In this document: positions 4,326-11,150 of the stretch, piece after piece
Position numbering within the stretch: position 1 is the stretch's first letter
Layout of the letters: each line of letters starts with the position of its first letter
DNA from: Pontiellaceae bacterium
GTDB lineage: Bacteria; Verrucomicrobiota; Kiritimatiellia; Kiritimatiellales; Tichowtungiaceae
Assembly: GCA_025457785.1 (NCBI GenBank)
Contig: JALOTS010000098.1
Location: 1-11,150, forward strand
DNA: 11,150 nt
Direction: 5' to 3'
The notes under the pieces: model-generated
What the model saw: the letters and a program-made list of their open reading frames with translations, nothing else
The model's database searches: none
Told to the model about the DNA's origin: nothing
Translations under genes and position numbers: made by a program

Positions 4326-6797
4326 TTAAGGAATCTGCTTTGACCGGTCAAATAGATCCCAATATGCACGGTCTGTAACATACGGATCGACGGTTTTTGG
4401 ATCGGTTCCTGCGGGAAGCACTCCAAACCGGATCATTTCTCGAACATATTGGGGGTTGACTTGGAAATTCGGAAAACCAAATCGGGGCGTTTTTGACCAC
4501 TCTTGTTGAAAATTTTTCAATGCCGCCAGTAATTGCTGGTAATCCGGGTCATTCGTCGAGGTGAAAATTTTGCCGCAACTCTCCCGTCCGCCAGCCTCCT
4601 TGGAAAGCGGTGCGAGCAGAAGTGCCGACTTGTCGGGCCGGGAGGCGTTCAGAATAACATCCCAGGAATAGGTGCCCATTGGATCGTTTGTAAACACAGT
4701 TCGTTCATGGGGCGCGTAATCCCGTTCCAGCTGTTTGTGACGGATGTCCCGGTCATACACAGCGGGAATTCGTTGCGCCGTTCCGTTCTGAACGTGACAA
4801 CTGATGCAGCGTTTTCCGATAATCGCCATACCTTTGCGTTGAAACGCGTTGATTTGTGCATTTTGATCCTCGGCATTCCGTAATCCTCCGTACGTGCCGC
4901 AAAACGGAGCGGCAGCTTCCAGCCATGCCCAAACGGTGGTCCATTCGGCGGGCGACACGTTGATGTCGTGATGACCGCCCTCTATTTTTCGTAACAACGG
5001 TGATGCACTTGAGCCGATGGTACGCGGCGCCCGGTTGCCATAGCCGTTTCGTCCGTCGGCAATCTGATTTCGCATCAATAAGCTGTAATAGCTGATGGAA
5101 TACGAGGGGCCCATATCGCCTTCCAATGACAAATCGCCTTTATGGTCTGTGACGTTGTGGCAGGAAATGCAGTGCGCATCGAGGACGGGCTGGACATCCC
5201 GAATAAAATCGGGCACGTCCGGAACCCCTGGAATGGGTTCAATTTTTGAGGCGGGTCGACCCATCGCCAGCATTTGTCTGGTATTTACTCCGCTTTGCGG
5301 GGCTTCTTTTCGATCCTCGTGACAACCGAGACAGGAGGTGGTTTCTCCCGGAGCAACGCTGGTGAAGCTCTGCATTCGTTTGATCGACAAATTATTTTTA
5401 TCCAGAGCGATGTAAAGTACTGGCCGATCGGCGGGCAGTTCAAAAAACGCTGAACCATCGTCTTCCACCGGAACGGTTCCCAAAATCCGTTGCAGTGTAA
5501 AGGTGCCCATCCAGCTGGTTAGATCCATGCCGCCTGAGAAATTCACCGGCTTCGGCAGCGTTTCAATAATCAGAAGTTTTTTGATTTCCCCGCGTTCTAC
5601 GCCCGGCATGTTTTGTGAATTATATACATCGACCAACAGATGATAACCGACGGATTGGGTTAAATCGGTGCGATCCGGGACGCATTGTTCACGTTTACGA
5701 GCCATCACCGGACGGGGTTCTTGTACGATCCAGTTTGTTGGACATCCGGTGATTTCGTAGAGAATCCGAATATCATAAAGATCCCCGCTCTTCGATTTTT
5801 CTGCGACGATGATGCGCGGTTTACGTCCGTCGACTGCCAGAATACACTCCTTGCTGAACGGCCACGGATCAGCCATTTGAACCGTACCGGCGGCAAAATT
5901 GAGTTTGATTTGGCCTGCCGGGTCATCCGGACCGTATTGGTCTGTCCAGAAAGATAAAAAACCGTAATGGTCGCTTCGTCCATGTCCAGGAGAATCCACT
6001 CCAAGTACAAGATCTGAACCGGGAACCGGGCGGGCCCCGATGAAAACTCCTTTGGGTCGTTCATTTCCATAGAAGATTTTCTGGTTGGTTCCGTCGGGAT
6101 TCATAGTCCACAAATGGTGAAAATCGACCTGCGAACGATCAACATATTCCCAGCGCATATACAGGATTCGTCCGTCGGGGAGTACCGCAGGCGTGTTGTC
6201 ATGCTCGATATTACAGGAGAGCATCCGGATATTCGCGCCGTCCGCATCGCATCGATGCAGGGTTCCAACCTGAGTTTTCCAGCAATTAACCCAGCGCCGG
6301 CAGCGGGTTGAGATAAAAACCAGTCCGCCGTCCGGAAGATAAGATGGTTCATAATCATCGTAGGGCCCGCTGGTCAGCTGCCGTTGTTCACTACCGTCGA
6401 TCTTCATCTCGTATAAATGATAATAAGGGGAATCCTCCTTGCGCCAGGCGAAGACGATTTTTTTCCCGTCGTAATGCACCTGCGGGTCGCGGATGCATCC
6501 ATTTCGGGCTTCAAGCAAAACGGTGATACTCCCCGTTTTCAGGTCGAGCCGGCAAAGCTGTGCGCCGCGAGCAAAGGCCTTATGGGTTTCGTCATCACAG
6601 TAATACCCGATATTGGCATACCAGTGACCATCTTCATAGCGGGCCCGCTGAATGAAGATGATGGAATTTATCTTTTCCATTTCGGGGCGCAGCGTTTTGA
6701 GGGATTCATAGTGTACGCCGCTGTTTGTCGTGCCGCCATCTGGAGCTGCAACGCAACTCACCGCGAAACACATAAGTATACATATGATGCGACGCAT
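4326..6797 (-). CDS. Exported multiheme cytochrome c, hydrazine synthase alpha subunit-like, with beta-propeller
   Basis: Large periplasmic protein of 823 residues; positions below count from an in-frame ATG five codons upstream at 6812. I prefer the ATG at 6797 because GGGAGG sits seven bases before it. A signal peptide (RRIICILMCFAVSCVAA) opens the protein. Residues about 105-260 carry TolB/PD40-type propeller repeats (DGKKIVFAW..., DGGLVFISTR, DGRILYMRW). About 405-497 is the HZS-alpha middle domain (PVNFSGGMD..., FTLQRILGTVPVEDDGSAFF). Three CxxCH haem sites follow: CLGCH 494-498, CISCH 548-552 and CISCH 669-673. In anammox hydrazine synthase the first haem has an unusual tyrosine ligand four residues after the CxxCH histidine; here that position is Lys502. 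Homologues are common in non-anammox PVC bacteria, often near sulfatases, so no hydrazine chemistry is implied. The gene is divergent from the sulfatase; its redox partner and substrate are unknown. Confidence 0.85.
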   Translation of the reverse strand: MRRIICILMCFAVSCVAAPDGGTTNSGVHYESLKTLRPEMEKINSIIFIQRARYEDGHWYANIGYYCDDETHKAFARGAQLCRLDLKTGSITVLLEARNGCIRDPQVHYDGKKIVFAWRKEDSPYYHLYEMKIDGSEQRQLTSGPYDDYEPSYLPDGGLVFISTRCRRWVNCWKTQVGTLHRCDADGANIRMLSCNIEHDNTPAVLPDGRILYMRWEYVDRSQVDFHHLWTMNPDGTNQKIFYGNERPKGVFIGARPVPGSDLVLGVDSPGHGRSDHYGFLSFWTDQYGPDDPAGQIKLNFAAGTVQMADPWPFSKECILAVDGRKPRIIVAEKSKSGDLYDIRILYEITGCPTNWIVQEPRPVMARKREQCVPDRTDLTQSVGYHLLVDVYNSQNMPGVERGEIKKLLIIETLPKPVNFSGGMDLTSWMGTFTLQRILGTVPVEDDGSAFFELPADRPVLYIALDKNNLSIKRMQSFTSVAPGETTSCLGCHEDRKEAPQSGVNTRQMLAMGRPASKIEPIPGVPDVPDFIRDVQPVLDAHCISCHNVTDHKGDLSLEGDMGPSYSISYYSLLMRNQIADGRNGYGNRAPRTIGSSASPLLRKIEGGHHDINVSPAEWTTVWAWLEAAAPFCGTYGGLRNAEDQNAQINAFQRKGMAIIGKRCISCHVQNGTAQRIPAVYDRDIRHKQLERDYAPHERTVFTNDPMGTYSWDVILNASRPDKSALLLAPLSKEAGGRESCGKIFTSTNDPDYQQLLAALKNFQQEWSKTPRFGFPNFQVNPQYVREMIRFGVLPAGTDPKTVDPYVTDRAYWDLFDRSKQIP

Positions 6798-6838
6798 TAC
6801 ACAGCCTCCCATGCAGTGACCACCGTGATTTGAATTGC

Positions 6839-6851
6839 GACAACGGTTGTC
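6839..6851. promoter_or_regulatory. Candidate operator palindrome between divergent genes
   Basis: GACAACGGTTGTC is a perfect 13-bp palindrome, overlapped by a second pair of arms (CGGTT and AACCG, 6844-6858). It lies about 42 bp upstream of the cytochrome start and 240 bp upstream of the sulfatase start, in the 293-bp divergent intergenic region. I could not place convincing -35/-10 boxes for either gene. Confidence 0.3.
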
Positions 6852-7090
6852 CGGTAACCGCTTCAGTAAGATACCAGTCCGGCTGAAACATGTCCATTTG
6901 AGTTTTTTAATGACCTTTATTGAACACTCATGCTGAATCCACAGGGGATGGCTTAATATATGAAATAGTTTTATAGAGTTAAGGCGTCTTTTATTTTGAG
7001 TCTATTCGCTGGTTATGGAAAAGTGGGAAAGGAATCTCACCTAATTTCCGTATGTATCGTTCAGGACACACAACCAGGGAGAAGTAAAAG

Positions 7091-8620
7091 ATGAAGATCA
7101 GAACACAACGTAAAATCAGCTGTTGCCTTGTCGCCTCCTTTGTATTGGCCGCCGGAGCCTTGGCTCAGCCGAATATCTTGCTGATAACGGCTGACGATCT
7201 GGGTTGGAATTCTGTCGGAGTCTATGGCTGCCCTGTGGCGGATACCACGCCGAATCTGGATCGACTGGCTCTGGAGGGTGCCCGGTTTGAATACGCCTAT
7301 GTGCCCATTGCGTTGTGTACGCCATCCCGGCAGGTCATGCTTTCTGGAAATTACAGTCATCAAACCATGACACACGGGTTCACTGAACTGGAGCGTAAGG
7401 GGCCGGCACTGCCCGATCTGCTGAAGGAACACGGTTACTATCTGGCGAACATCAATAAGCAGCAGAATGATTACGAATGGGATACCGCCATTGAGGAAAA
7501 TGAGTCTGCAATGGGGCGGGATGTGCCGTTTTACCACAAGGCCATCAGCGGGATCATCGCCAAGGCCGGCGAAAAACAGCAGCCCTGGTTTATTATGGTA
7601 AATAGTAATGATCCTCACCGTCCGTTCTATAATTCTGAATCTGAACTGAATAACTCCAAGTATAAGACATTCCGGGATGAAGGACGGCTCAGTACACCAA
7701 GCCGGGTGTATGCTCCAGAGGAGATCACCGTTCCGGGATTTCTGCCGAATCTTCCCGAAATACGCAAAGATATGGCGGAGTATTATTCGTCGGTGAGACG
7801 GCTGGATGATAGCGTCGGGCGTATTTTAGCCGCCGTTGAGGAGGCTGGACAAACCACCAACACCCTTGTTGTATTTATTTCCGACAACGGAATTTCCATG
7901 CCCTACGCAAAAATGAATTGCTATCAGGCCAGCCTCCGGGTTCCTATGATTCTTCGATGGCCCGGAAAGATTCCGGCCAGCTATCGCGATCCGCTCAACA
8001 TGGTTAGCGGGGTGGATCTGGCGCCGACGTTACTCGAACTGGCCGGTATGAACATTCCAAAACACATGGCCGGACGTTCATTCGCATCGTTACTTGAAGG
8101 ACGTACCCAGCCGGACCGGGATTTTATAGTAGGTCATCACTACCGTAATCTCCGGGCGAGCCAGGTGTATCCGGAGTTCACTGTCCAAACTCGCGAGTGG
8201 GTTTACATTTACAATCCCTGGGTGGACGGAAAAACGGAAGTTCACAACTCCGATTATACCGGAAGCCCGACATTATTGGCCATGTGGAACGCAACGGAAA
8301 TGATGCCGTCCGTTCGCGAACGGGTGAATTTCCATAAATACCGGATCATGGAAGAGCTCTACAATGTGCGCCAGGATCCAAACGCCTACATGAATGTGGC
8401 CGCAGCACCCGAAAACGCTGCACAGATCGCGGTTATGCGGCAGAAACTGCTCGACTGGATGAAAGCAACCGATCATCCGGCCGCTAAACTGATGGCCGAC
8501 CCGTTCAATAAGAAGCTGATTGCAGAATATATGGCGCTGGAAAAAGCCACTGCGATTGAACAGGATGCAGAGTTGGACCGTCCGGCGAAAGAGCGTCGTG
8601 CCAAAGAAAAGAAGCTTTAA
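7091..8620 (+). CDS. Exported family S1 (formylglycine) sulfatase
   Basis: Hydrolyses sulfate groups from an organic substrate, probably a glycan, outside the cytoplasm. An N-terminal signal peptide ends at about AGALA-QP (residue 26). The catalytic motif is CTPSR (C76-R80), where Cys76 must be converted to formylglycine by the sulfatase-maturing enzyme, which is not in the window. Metal ligands are visible as D35/D36 in TADDLG and D265/N266 in SDNG, with His176 in NDPHRP as a likely active-site base. The SDNG...PYAKMNCYQASLRVPMI stretch reminds me of sulfamidase-like S1 subfamilies such as S1_8, but the subfamily is tentative. The length of 509 residues is normal. The C-terminus is a charged helical tail ending RRAKEKKL. 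The ATG has GGGAG nine bases before it. The remnant sensor gene follows after 31 bp. Confidence 0.93.
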   Translation: MKIRTQRKISCCLVASFVLAAGALAQPNILLITADDLGWNSVGVYGCPVADTTPNLDRLALEGARFEYAYVPIALCTPSRQVMLSGNYSHQTMTHGFTELERKGPALPDLLKEHGYYLANINKQQNDYEWDTAIEENESAMGRDVPFYHKAISGIIAKAGEKQQPWFIMVNSNDPHRPFYNSESELNNSKYKTFRDEGRLSTPSRVYAPEEITVPGFLPNLPEIRKDMAEYYSSVRRLDDSVGRILAAVEEAGQTTNTLVVFISDNGISMPYAKMNCYQASLRVPMILRWPGKIPASYRDPLNMVSGVDLAPTLLELAGMNIPKHMAGRSFASLLEGRTQPDRDFIVGHHYRNLRASQVYPEFTVQTREWVYIYNPWVDGKTEVHNSDYTGSPTLLAMWNATEMMPSVRERVNFHKYRIMEELYNVRQDPNAYMNVAAAPENAAQIAVMRQKLLDWMKATDHPAAKLMADPFNKKLIAEYMALEKATAIEQDAELDRPAKERRAKEKKL

Positions 8621-8651
8621 TCCGATGTGGGGCGATACGTGAGAATATAAT

Positions 8652-8942
8652 ATGCGAATCGTGATGATGTGTTGTTTAGTTCTGCCTCTGTGGTGCAAGG
8701 CAGTCGAATCCTATACGCCGGTTGTGGCTGATCCGATTCTGGAGCCGTGGCGCTGGCGGCATGAAGAGGCACTTAACGGTCTCGGTGTGCTGTGCATGGA
8801 TGAAGCCGCCGACGGGACACTTTGGTTCGGGGCAACTGGCAAGACGATTTCGTATGACGGGGTAACGGTTAAGAAATTTCCTTTTGGTGAGGATCTGCTG
8901 TCCGCGAGCGACCGGCGACCGGGCGACCGGGTCAGTCCTTGA
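8652..8942 (+). pseudogene. Truncated two-component regulator propeller gene (N-terminus only)
   Basis: The first 84 or so residues look like the start of an exported sensor: a hydrophobic signal sequence (MRIVMMCCLVLPLWCKAVES), the lead-in EPWRWRHEEAL, and one blade of a Reg_prop-type propeller (GVLCMDEAADGTLWFGATGK then ISYDGVTVKKFP). Complete proteins of this kind have many blades followed by a membrane segment and usually a histidine kinase or other output domain; all of that is missing. After codon 84 (about 8903) the frame enters GCGACCG tandem units and stops at 8940. It starts 31 bp after the sulfatase stop on the same strand, so it was probably co-transcribed and may once have controlled the sulfatase locus. 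The fragment could still be expressed but cannot signal. Confidence 0.75.
8908..8940 (+). repeat. GCGACCG units and degenerate GGGTCAGTCCT motif, locus C
   Basis: Three GCGACCG units (8908-8914, 8915-8921, 8923-8929) run into GGGTCAGTCCT (8929-8939), which differs at one base from the complement of the AGGACCGACCC of loci A and B. A+T-rich DNA follows. The motif sits at the break point of the sensor gene. Confidence 0.55.
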
Positions 8943-9141
8943 ATTTTGAAATTTGGAGATCGGGTTGATTCCATGAAATGATGATTTTTTATAAAGATTC
9001 ACAGTCGATTTGTTTTTATAATTCGCTTTTATTGAGCAGGTTATAAATCAAAAAGGCATCAAAAAACCTGCTGTCGGTTATCGATTTTTTTTGCGGTCTA
9101 TGTGATCTCTTGCGGCTAAAAAACAGTTGGAGTTCGTTCCA
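8943..9141. other. Gene-free spacer containing the left direct repeat
   Basis: A+T-rich DNA between the sensor remnant and the antitoxin stop codon. It contains the left copy of the 44-bp direct repeat and, further right, TCTATGTGATCTCTTGCGG (9097-9115), which resembles parts of 9995-10037. No gene is seen. Confidence 0.5.
9027..9070 (+). repeat. 44-bp direct repeat flanking brnTA, left copy
   Basis: It matches 9860-9903 at 41 of 44 positions, with GAGCAGGTTATAAATCAAA as part of the shared core. Weaker similarity extends on both sides (T-rich upstream; GTGATCT and TTTGCGGTC downstream). Together the copies bracket the toxin-antitoxin module. Confidence 0.8.
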
Positions 9142-9474
9142 TCATTTTCCGTATTCAACGGAATCCTCGGCGACGGAAAGAGGCTGGGGATCAATGAAAC
9201 GTGCACGCCGCTCCATGGCAACTTCACGGGAAAGATAGATTTTGGCAAGACTCTGGTATGGAACGTCCATTGAATTGGCTAATACTTTGAGTTCATTGAT
9301 CAGCGATTCCGGCAGCCGGATTGAAATGGATTTCGTTGTCGGCTTAAGGTTGGGCAGTGTCACCCGTTTGGCCGTGGAGAGATCAAAAAAATCCAGCGGC
9401 GAGTGTTCCGCCCAGAAATCACGTTCTTCGTCTTCGTTTTTAAATTTTGGAGTTGTTTTAGGGTTGGTTTTCAT
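9142..9474 (-). CDS. brnA: BrnA-like antitoxin (CopG/ribbon-helix-helix)
   Basis: Antitoxin of 110 residues. The N-terminal half has the characteristic KFKNEDEERDFWAEHSPLDF followed by ATPases-unrelated RVTLPNLKPTTKSISIRLPE, and the C-terminal half the ribbon-helix-helix ESLINELKVLANSMDVPYQS and LAKIYLSREV; this matches the CopG-type antitoxin family paired with BrnT. It should bind and neutralise the toxin and repress the operon by binding the palindrome upstream of brnT. Its ATG (9474) overlaps the toxin gene by 17 bp, so translation is probably coupled to the toxin. There is only a weak purine run (AAGAAAGACAG) as ribosome-binding site. The family is clear. Confidence 0.88.
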   Translation of the reverse strand: MKTNPKTTPKFKNEDEERDFWAEHSPLDFFDLSTAKRVTLPNLKPTTKSISIRLPESLINELKVLANSMDVPYQSLAKIYLSREVAMERRARFIDPQPLSVAEDSVEYGK

Positions 9475-9757
9475 AAAACTGTCTTTCTTTTTTGTGCATA
9501 TCGCGGGCCGAAATCACGCGGAGTTTTGTTTTCCGCACGGTAAAGCAGATTATTAACCGTCGTCCGTCATCTGTCACACCATACGCCGCATATCGCGCTT
9601 CATTCTGCGAGTGTGCTTTGTCCTCCAGAATGATCAGCGGTTGATTAAAAAACACCTCCTCGCACTCTCCGTTGGACACCTTATGCTTCAGCTGGTTTTT
9701 ATCGCGGTTTCCCTCGTCCCACTCAAACCCAGTCATCTGGCTGAACTCATTTTGCAT
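9458..9757 (-). CDS. brnT: BrnT toxin (RelE-fold ribonuclease family)
   Basis: Toxin of 99 residues, a probable RNase that blocks translation. The BrnT hallmarks are in order: FEWDEGNRDKNQLKHKVS, then EVFFNQPLIILED, then RRLIICFTVRKTKLRVISAR and a closing KKERQFYE. I chose the ATG at 9757. A GTG at 9787 would add ten residues encoded by the operator itself, and a later in-frame ATG (9736) sits immediately before the conserved start. None of the candidates has a good Shine-Dalgarno. The gene comes before its antitoxin, as usual for BrnTA. Confidence 0.88.
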   Translation of the reverse strand: MQNEFSQMTGFEWDEGNRDKNQLKHKVSNGECEEVFFNQPLIILEDKAHSQNEARYAAYGVTDDGRRLIICFTVRKTKLRVISARDMHKKERQFYENQP

Positions 9758-9763
9758 AATCAG

Positions 9764-9792
9764 AATGTATACTTTTAAAATATACACTGCAA
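9764..9792 (-). promoter_or_regulatory. brnTA promoter with palindromic operator
   Basis: TGTATA (9766-9771) and TATACA (9781-9786) form a perfect inverted repeat with a 9-bp spacer just upstream of brnT, as expected for an operator bound by a ribbon-helix-helix antitoxin. On the minus strand a weak -35 TTGCAG (9792-9787) and a -10 TACATT (9769-9764) with a 17-bp spacer overlap it. The -10 ends 6 nt before the ATG, so the transcript may be leaderless. The palindrome is certain; the promoter boxes are tentative. Confidence 0.55.
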
Positions 9793-9859
9793 CAGAAACT
9801 TCGGCCCAAATCGTCCCGGAAAAGGTCAGTTTGCCTGATTGATTATTTTTGTAATCTGT

Positions 9860-9903
9860 TTTTGTTGAGCAGGTTATAAATCAAATAGGCATCAAAAAAT
9901 CTG
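9860..9903 (+). repeat. 44-bp direct repeat flanking brnTA, right copy
   Basis: Partner of 9027-9070 in the same orientation, 833 bp away. It could be a recombination footprint or simply two copies of a dispersed intergenic repeat. Confidence 0.8.
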
Positions 9904-9910
9904 TTTCGAT

Positions 9911-9980
9911 CAAAATAATTAGGGACAAAATAATGAGAGAAAAGGAATGTCAGAATGATTCTGTCCTAAATGATTCTGAT
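9911..9980. repeat. Hairpin built from inverted 15-nt tandem units
   Basis: The left arm has two units related to CAAAATAATTAGGGA (9911-9925 and 9926-9940). The right arm has two units starting AATGATTCTG (9954-9968 and 9969-9983), whose complement TAGGACAGAATCATT resembles the left units. The arms can therefore pair imperfectly. A perfect 13-bp palindrome CAGAATGATTCTG sits at 9951-9963. Confidence 0.6.
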
Positions 9981-10095
9981 CGTACTCTTCATCGGCCTGT
10001 GTGATCTGCGGTCGATCTCTTCTTTGCGGTCAAAAAGCCAACCAACCCTTGGAACTAAGGACGCTAGAATTATTACTGTTACACAATAGACTGTT

Positions 10096-10175
10096 CACCA
10101 CAAAGGCTCAAAGGACTCAAAGTTACAGGTATCATTGGGCCTTGTGCCCTTTGGTTTTCTTGGTGACTTTGTGTT
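10096..10175. repeat. Imperfect hairpin of CACAAAGG-type units
   Basis: The left arm (10096-10122) repeats CAAAGG with a period of about 9-10 nt, and the right arm (10139-10175) carries the complementary units; CACAAAG (10099-10105) pairs perfectly with CTTTGTG (10167-10173). I see no promoter or gene attached to it. Confidence 0.55.
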
Positions 10176-10236
10176 AAATGTACGCTTGTTTTTACTGGAC
10201 TCCCAACCCGGCGGAGCCGGAACCAAAAAAGTTGTC

Positions 10237-10283
10237 CACAGATTTCTCGGATTTGCACAGATTAAGAATCCTGTAAATCTGTG
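10237..10283. repeat. CACAGATTT / AAATCTGTG hairpin repeat
   Basis: CACAGATTT (10237-10245) and AAATCTGTG (10275-10283) are perfect complements, with a third CACAGATT at 10256-10263 between them. It follows the same plan as the other two hairpins in this stretch: short degenerate units repeated within an arm and inverted in the other. Confidence 0.55.
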
Positions 10284-10470
10284 AAATCAAGCGAAGCGGG
10301 TGGATAATAAATCCGTCGCAAACATGATGGGATTTGAATAGAGAGGGACTAAGGATTAAGCGTTGGTTGCGACTCCGCCGCCTTGTAAATGACGAAACCG
10401 TAATCTGAAAGCGGTGAGGTTTTTAGCTGCTGAGACGTTATTCTGGTGACGACAAAAGAAAGGAGTCATC

Positions 10471-11150
10471 ATGAAGACAGCAATTCAAATCCTGACGGTA
10501 GCATCATTGAGTGTCTACATACTGGCAGCAGAGCCGGGCAGCAAACCCCGCCGCGAGCAGGGACCGAAGGAACCCGGACAGAAGTATACGATTGAGCAGG
10601 CGGTGTCCGACCGGGCACAGTTGCATACGATCGCCTTTAGCGGGCTGGCCTTTATTACCGGTGATTTCGGGGCTTCGACGTTCATTCCTCCCGGTAAGGT
10701 GTGCGACTACTTCGGCTTCCAGTACATGCGTGATATCGACGCGGCCCAAAAGGGGCACAACCCGATGTTTCTGAACCGCGTGGCGGGCAATGTGCTCCAT
10801 ATCTTGAACGACGATCAGAAAAAGCTTTTCTCCGATCTGGCGGCAGAACAGGCTCTGCAGCTCGAAGAACTGGCCCGGATGCGGCTGCCGATGATCAAGG
10901 CTTTCTGTCAGCACCTGAACGGACAGCCCGGACTGAGCAAAGAGGCAACGGTTCAGTACACCGCAAAAATCTTCGAGAAGGATATGGAGCTGAGTATCCG
11001 CCGCGCCGAGGTGATGGCGCAGGTTTACAATTCGCTGGATGCCGATCAAAAAGCCTATTTGGCAAATATGAAGTTCGGCGATTTTAATACGTGGCCCGCG
11101 CTGGATGAGCGCGATAAGCTGAAAAGCGGCGGCAAGGGACAATCGAAGCT
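10471..11150 (+). CDS. Exported protein of unknown function (3' partial)
   Basis: The frame is open from the ATG at 10471 to the window edge, 226 codons, with AGGAG five bases before the start. A signal peptide (MKTAIQILTVASLSVYILAA, probable cut before EP) points to the periplasm or outside. The mature part has a Lys/Arg/Pro-rich linker (21-38), then IEQAVSDRAQLHTIAFSGLA followed by FITGDFGASTFIPPGKVCDYF (about 41-81), and then two helical segments that each contain an LTxxQ-like motif: LNDDQKKLF at 112 and LDADQKAYL at 189. Such motifs occur in Spy/CpxP-type periplasmic proteins, but the rest does not look like them. The overall pattern reminds me of hypothetical proteins in PVC bacteria; I know no function. 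There is a single mature Cys at 78 and another at 146. It appears to stand alone behind the hairpin repeats. Confidence 0.8.
   Translation, partial: MKTAIQILTVASLSVYILAAEPGSKPRREQGPKEPGQKYTIEQAVSDRAQLHTIAFSGLAFITGDFGASTFIPPGKVCDYFGFQYMRDIDAAQKGHNPMFLNRVAGNVLHILNDDQKKLFSDLAAEQALQLEELARMRLPMIKAFCQHLNGQPGLSKEATVQYTAKIFEKDMELSIRRAEVMAQVYNSLDADQKAYLANMKFGDFNTWPALDERDKLKSGGKGQSK

Larger units (their letters stand above)
9904..10470. other. Gene-free stretch of hairpin-forming repeats
   Basis: Between the right direct repeat and the last gene I see no coding sequence and no tRNA. It holds three different hairpin repeats (9911-9980, 10096-10175, 10237-10283), each described separately. The last 170 bp contain no promoter I would defend; AGGAG at 10461-10465 is the ribosome-binding site of the following gene. 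Confidence 0.6.

Noticed and set aside
4326..6797. Anammox hydrazine synthase
   Set aside because: Only the alpha-like subunit is present, the beta and gamma subunits are missing, the Tyr ligand position holds Lys, and such relatives are widespread in non-anammox bacteria.
4533..6833. Plus-strand ORFs opposite the cytochrome gene (for example 5685-5957 and 6417-6833)
   Set aside because: They are shadows of a well-supported gene, show no family resemblance and lack start signals.
9904..10470. tRNA or small RNA gene in the hairpin region
   Set aside because: No cloverleaf or T-loop consensus is visible; the stems are explained by the repeat units.
10504..11142. A 212-residue minus-strand ORF at the right edge
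   Set aside because: It lies opposite the plus-strand frame from 10471, which has a ribosome-binding site, a signal peptide and a family-like sequence; the antisense product looks like nothing known.

Overview
The window looks like an accessory, repeat-rich part of the chromosome of an anaerobic bacterium of the Planctomycetota-Verrucomicrobiota-Kiritimatiellota-Lentisphaerota group. The pointers are an exported formylglycine sulfatase, an exported cytochrome related to the alpha subunit of hydrazine synthase, the start of a propeller-type sensor gene, and a ferredoxin-containing group 4 [NiFe]-hydrogenase small subunit. The assignment is inferred from gene content; there is no rRNA or other phylogenetic marker in the window.

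Layout. 1-712 is the end of a hydrogenase-type gene. 713-1604 has no convincing gene; it holds short repeats, a cluster of GACCCCTTTTCC units and the 3' end (domains V and VI) of a group II intron with nothing left of its body. 1605-3057 is an IS4-family insertion sequence with near-perfect inverted repeats, a 10-bp target duplication and a frameshifted transposase. It lies just upstream of the promoter of a HI1419/HI1420-type toxin-antitoxin pair (3096-3696). 3697-4104 is again gene-free and ends in a second GACCCCTTTTCC cluster, fused exactly to the first 55 codons of a cbiM-like metal transporter gene. 4326-7090 holds the hydrazine-synthase-alpha-like cytochrome on the minus strand, divergent from a sulfatase (7091-8620). 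The sulfatase is followed by a propeller-sensor gene that breaks off after about 84 codons at a third, degenerate repeat of the same kind. 8943-10470 holds a BrnT/BrnA module between 44-bp direct repeats, then 680 bp of hairpin-forming intergenic repeats. The window closes inside an exported protein of unknown function.

How the parts fit. The sulfatase, the cytochrome and the lost sensor look like the remains of a locus for sulfated glycans, although the substrate and the cytochrome's role are unknown. Both toxin-antitoxin modules are toxin-first, and each toxin ATG lies 6 nt after a plausible -10 box without a Shine-Dalgarno sequence, so leaderless transcripts are possible. The most unusual signal is that the GGGTC(A/G)GTCC repeat, preceded by short G-rich tandem units and followed by A+T-rich DNA, marks the break point of three unrelated truncated sequences with the same polarity.
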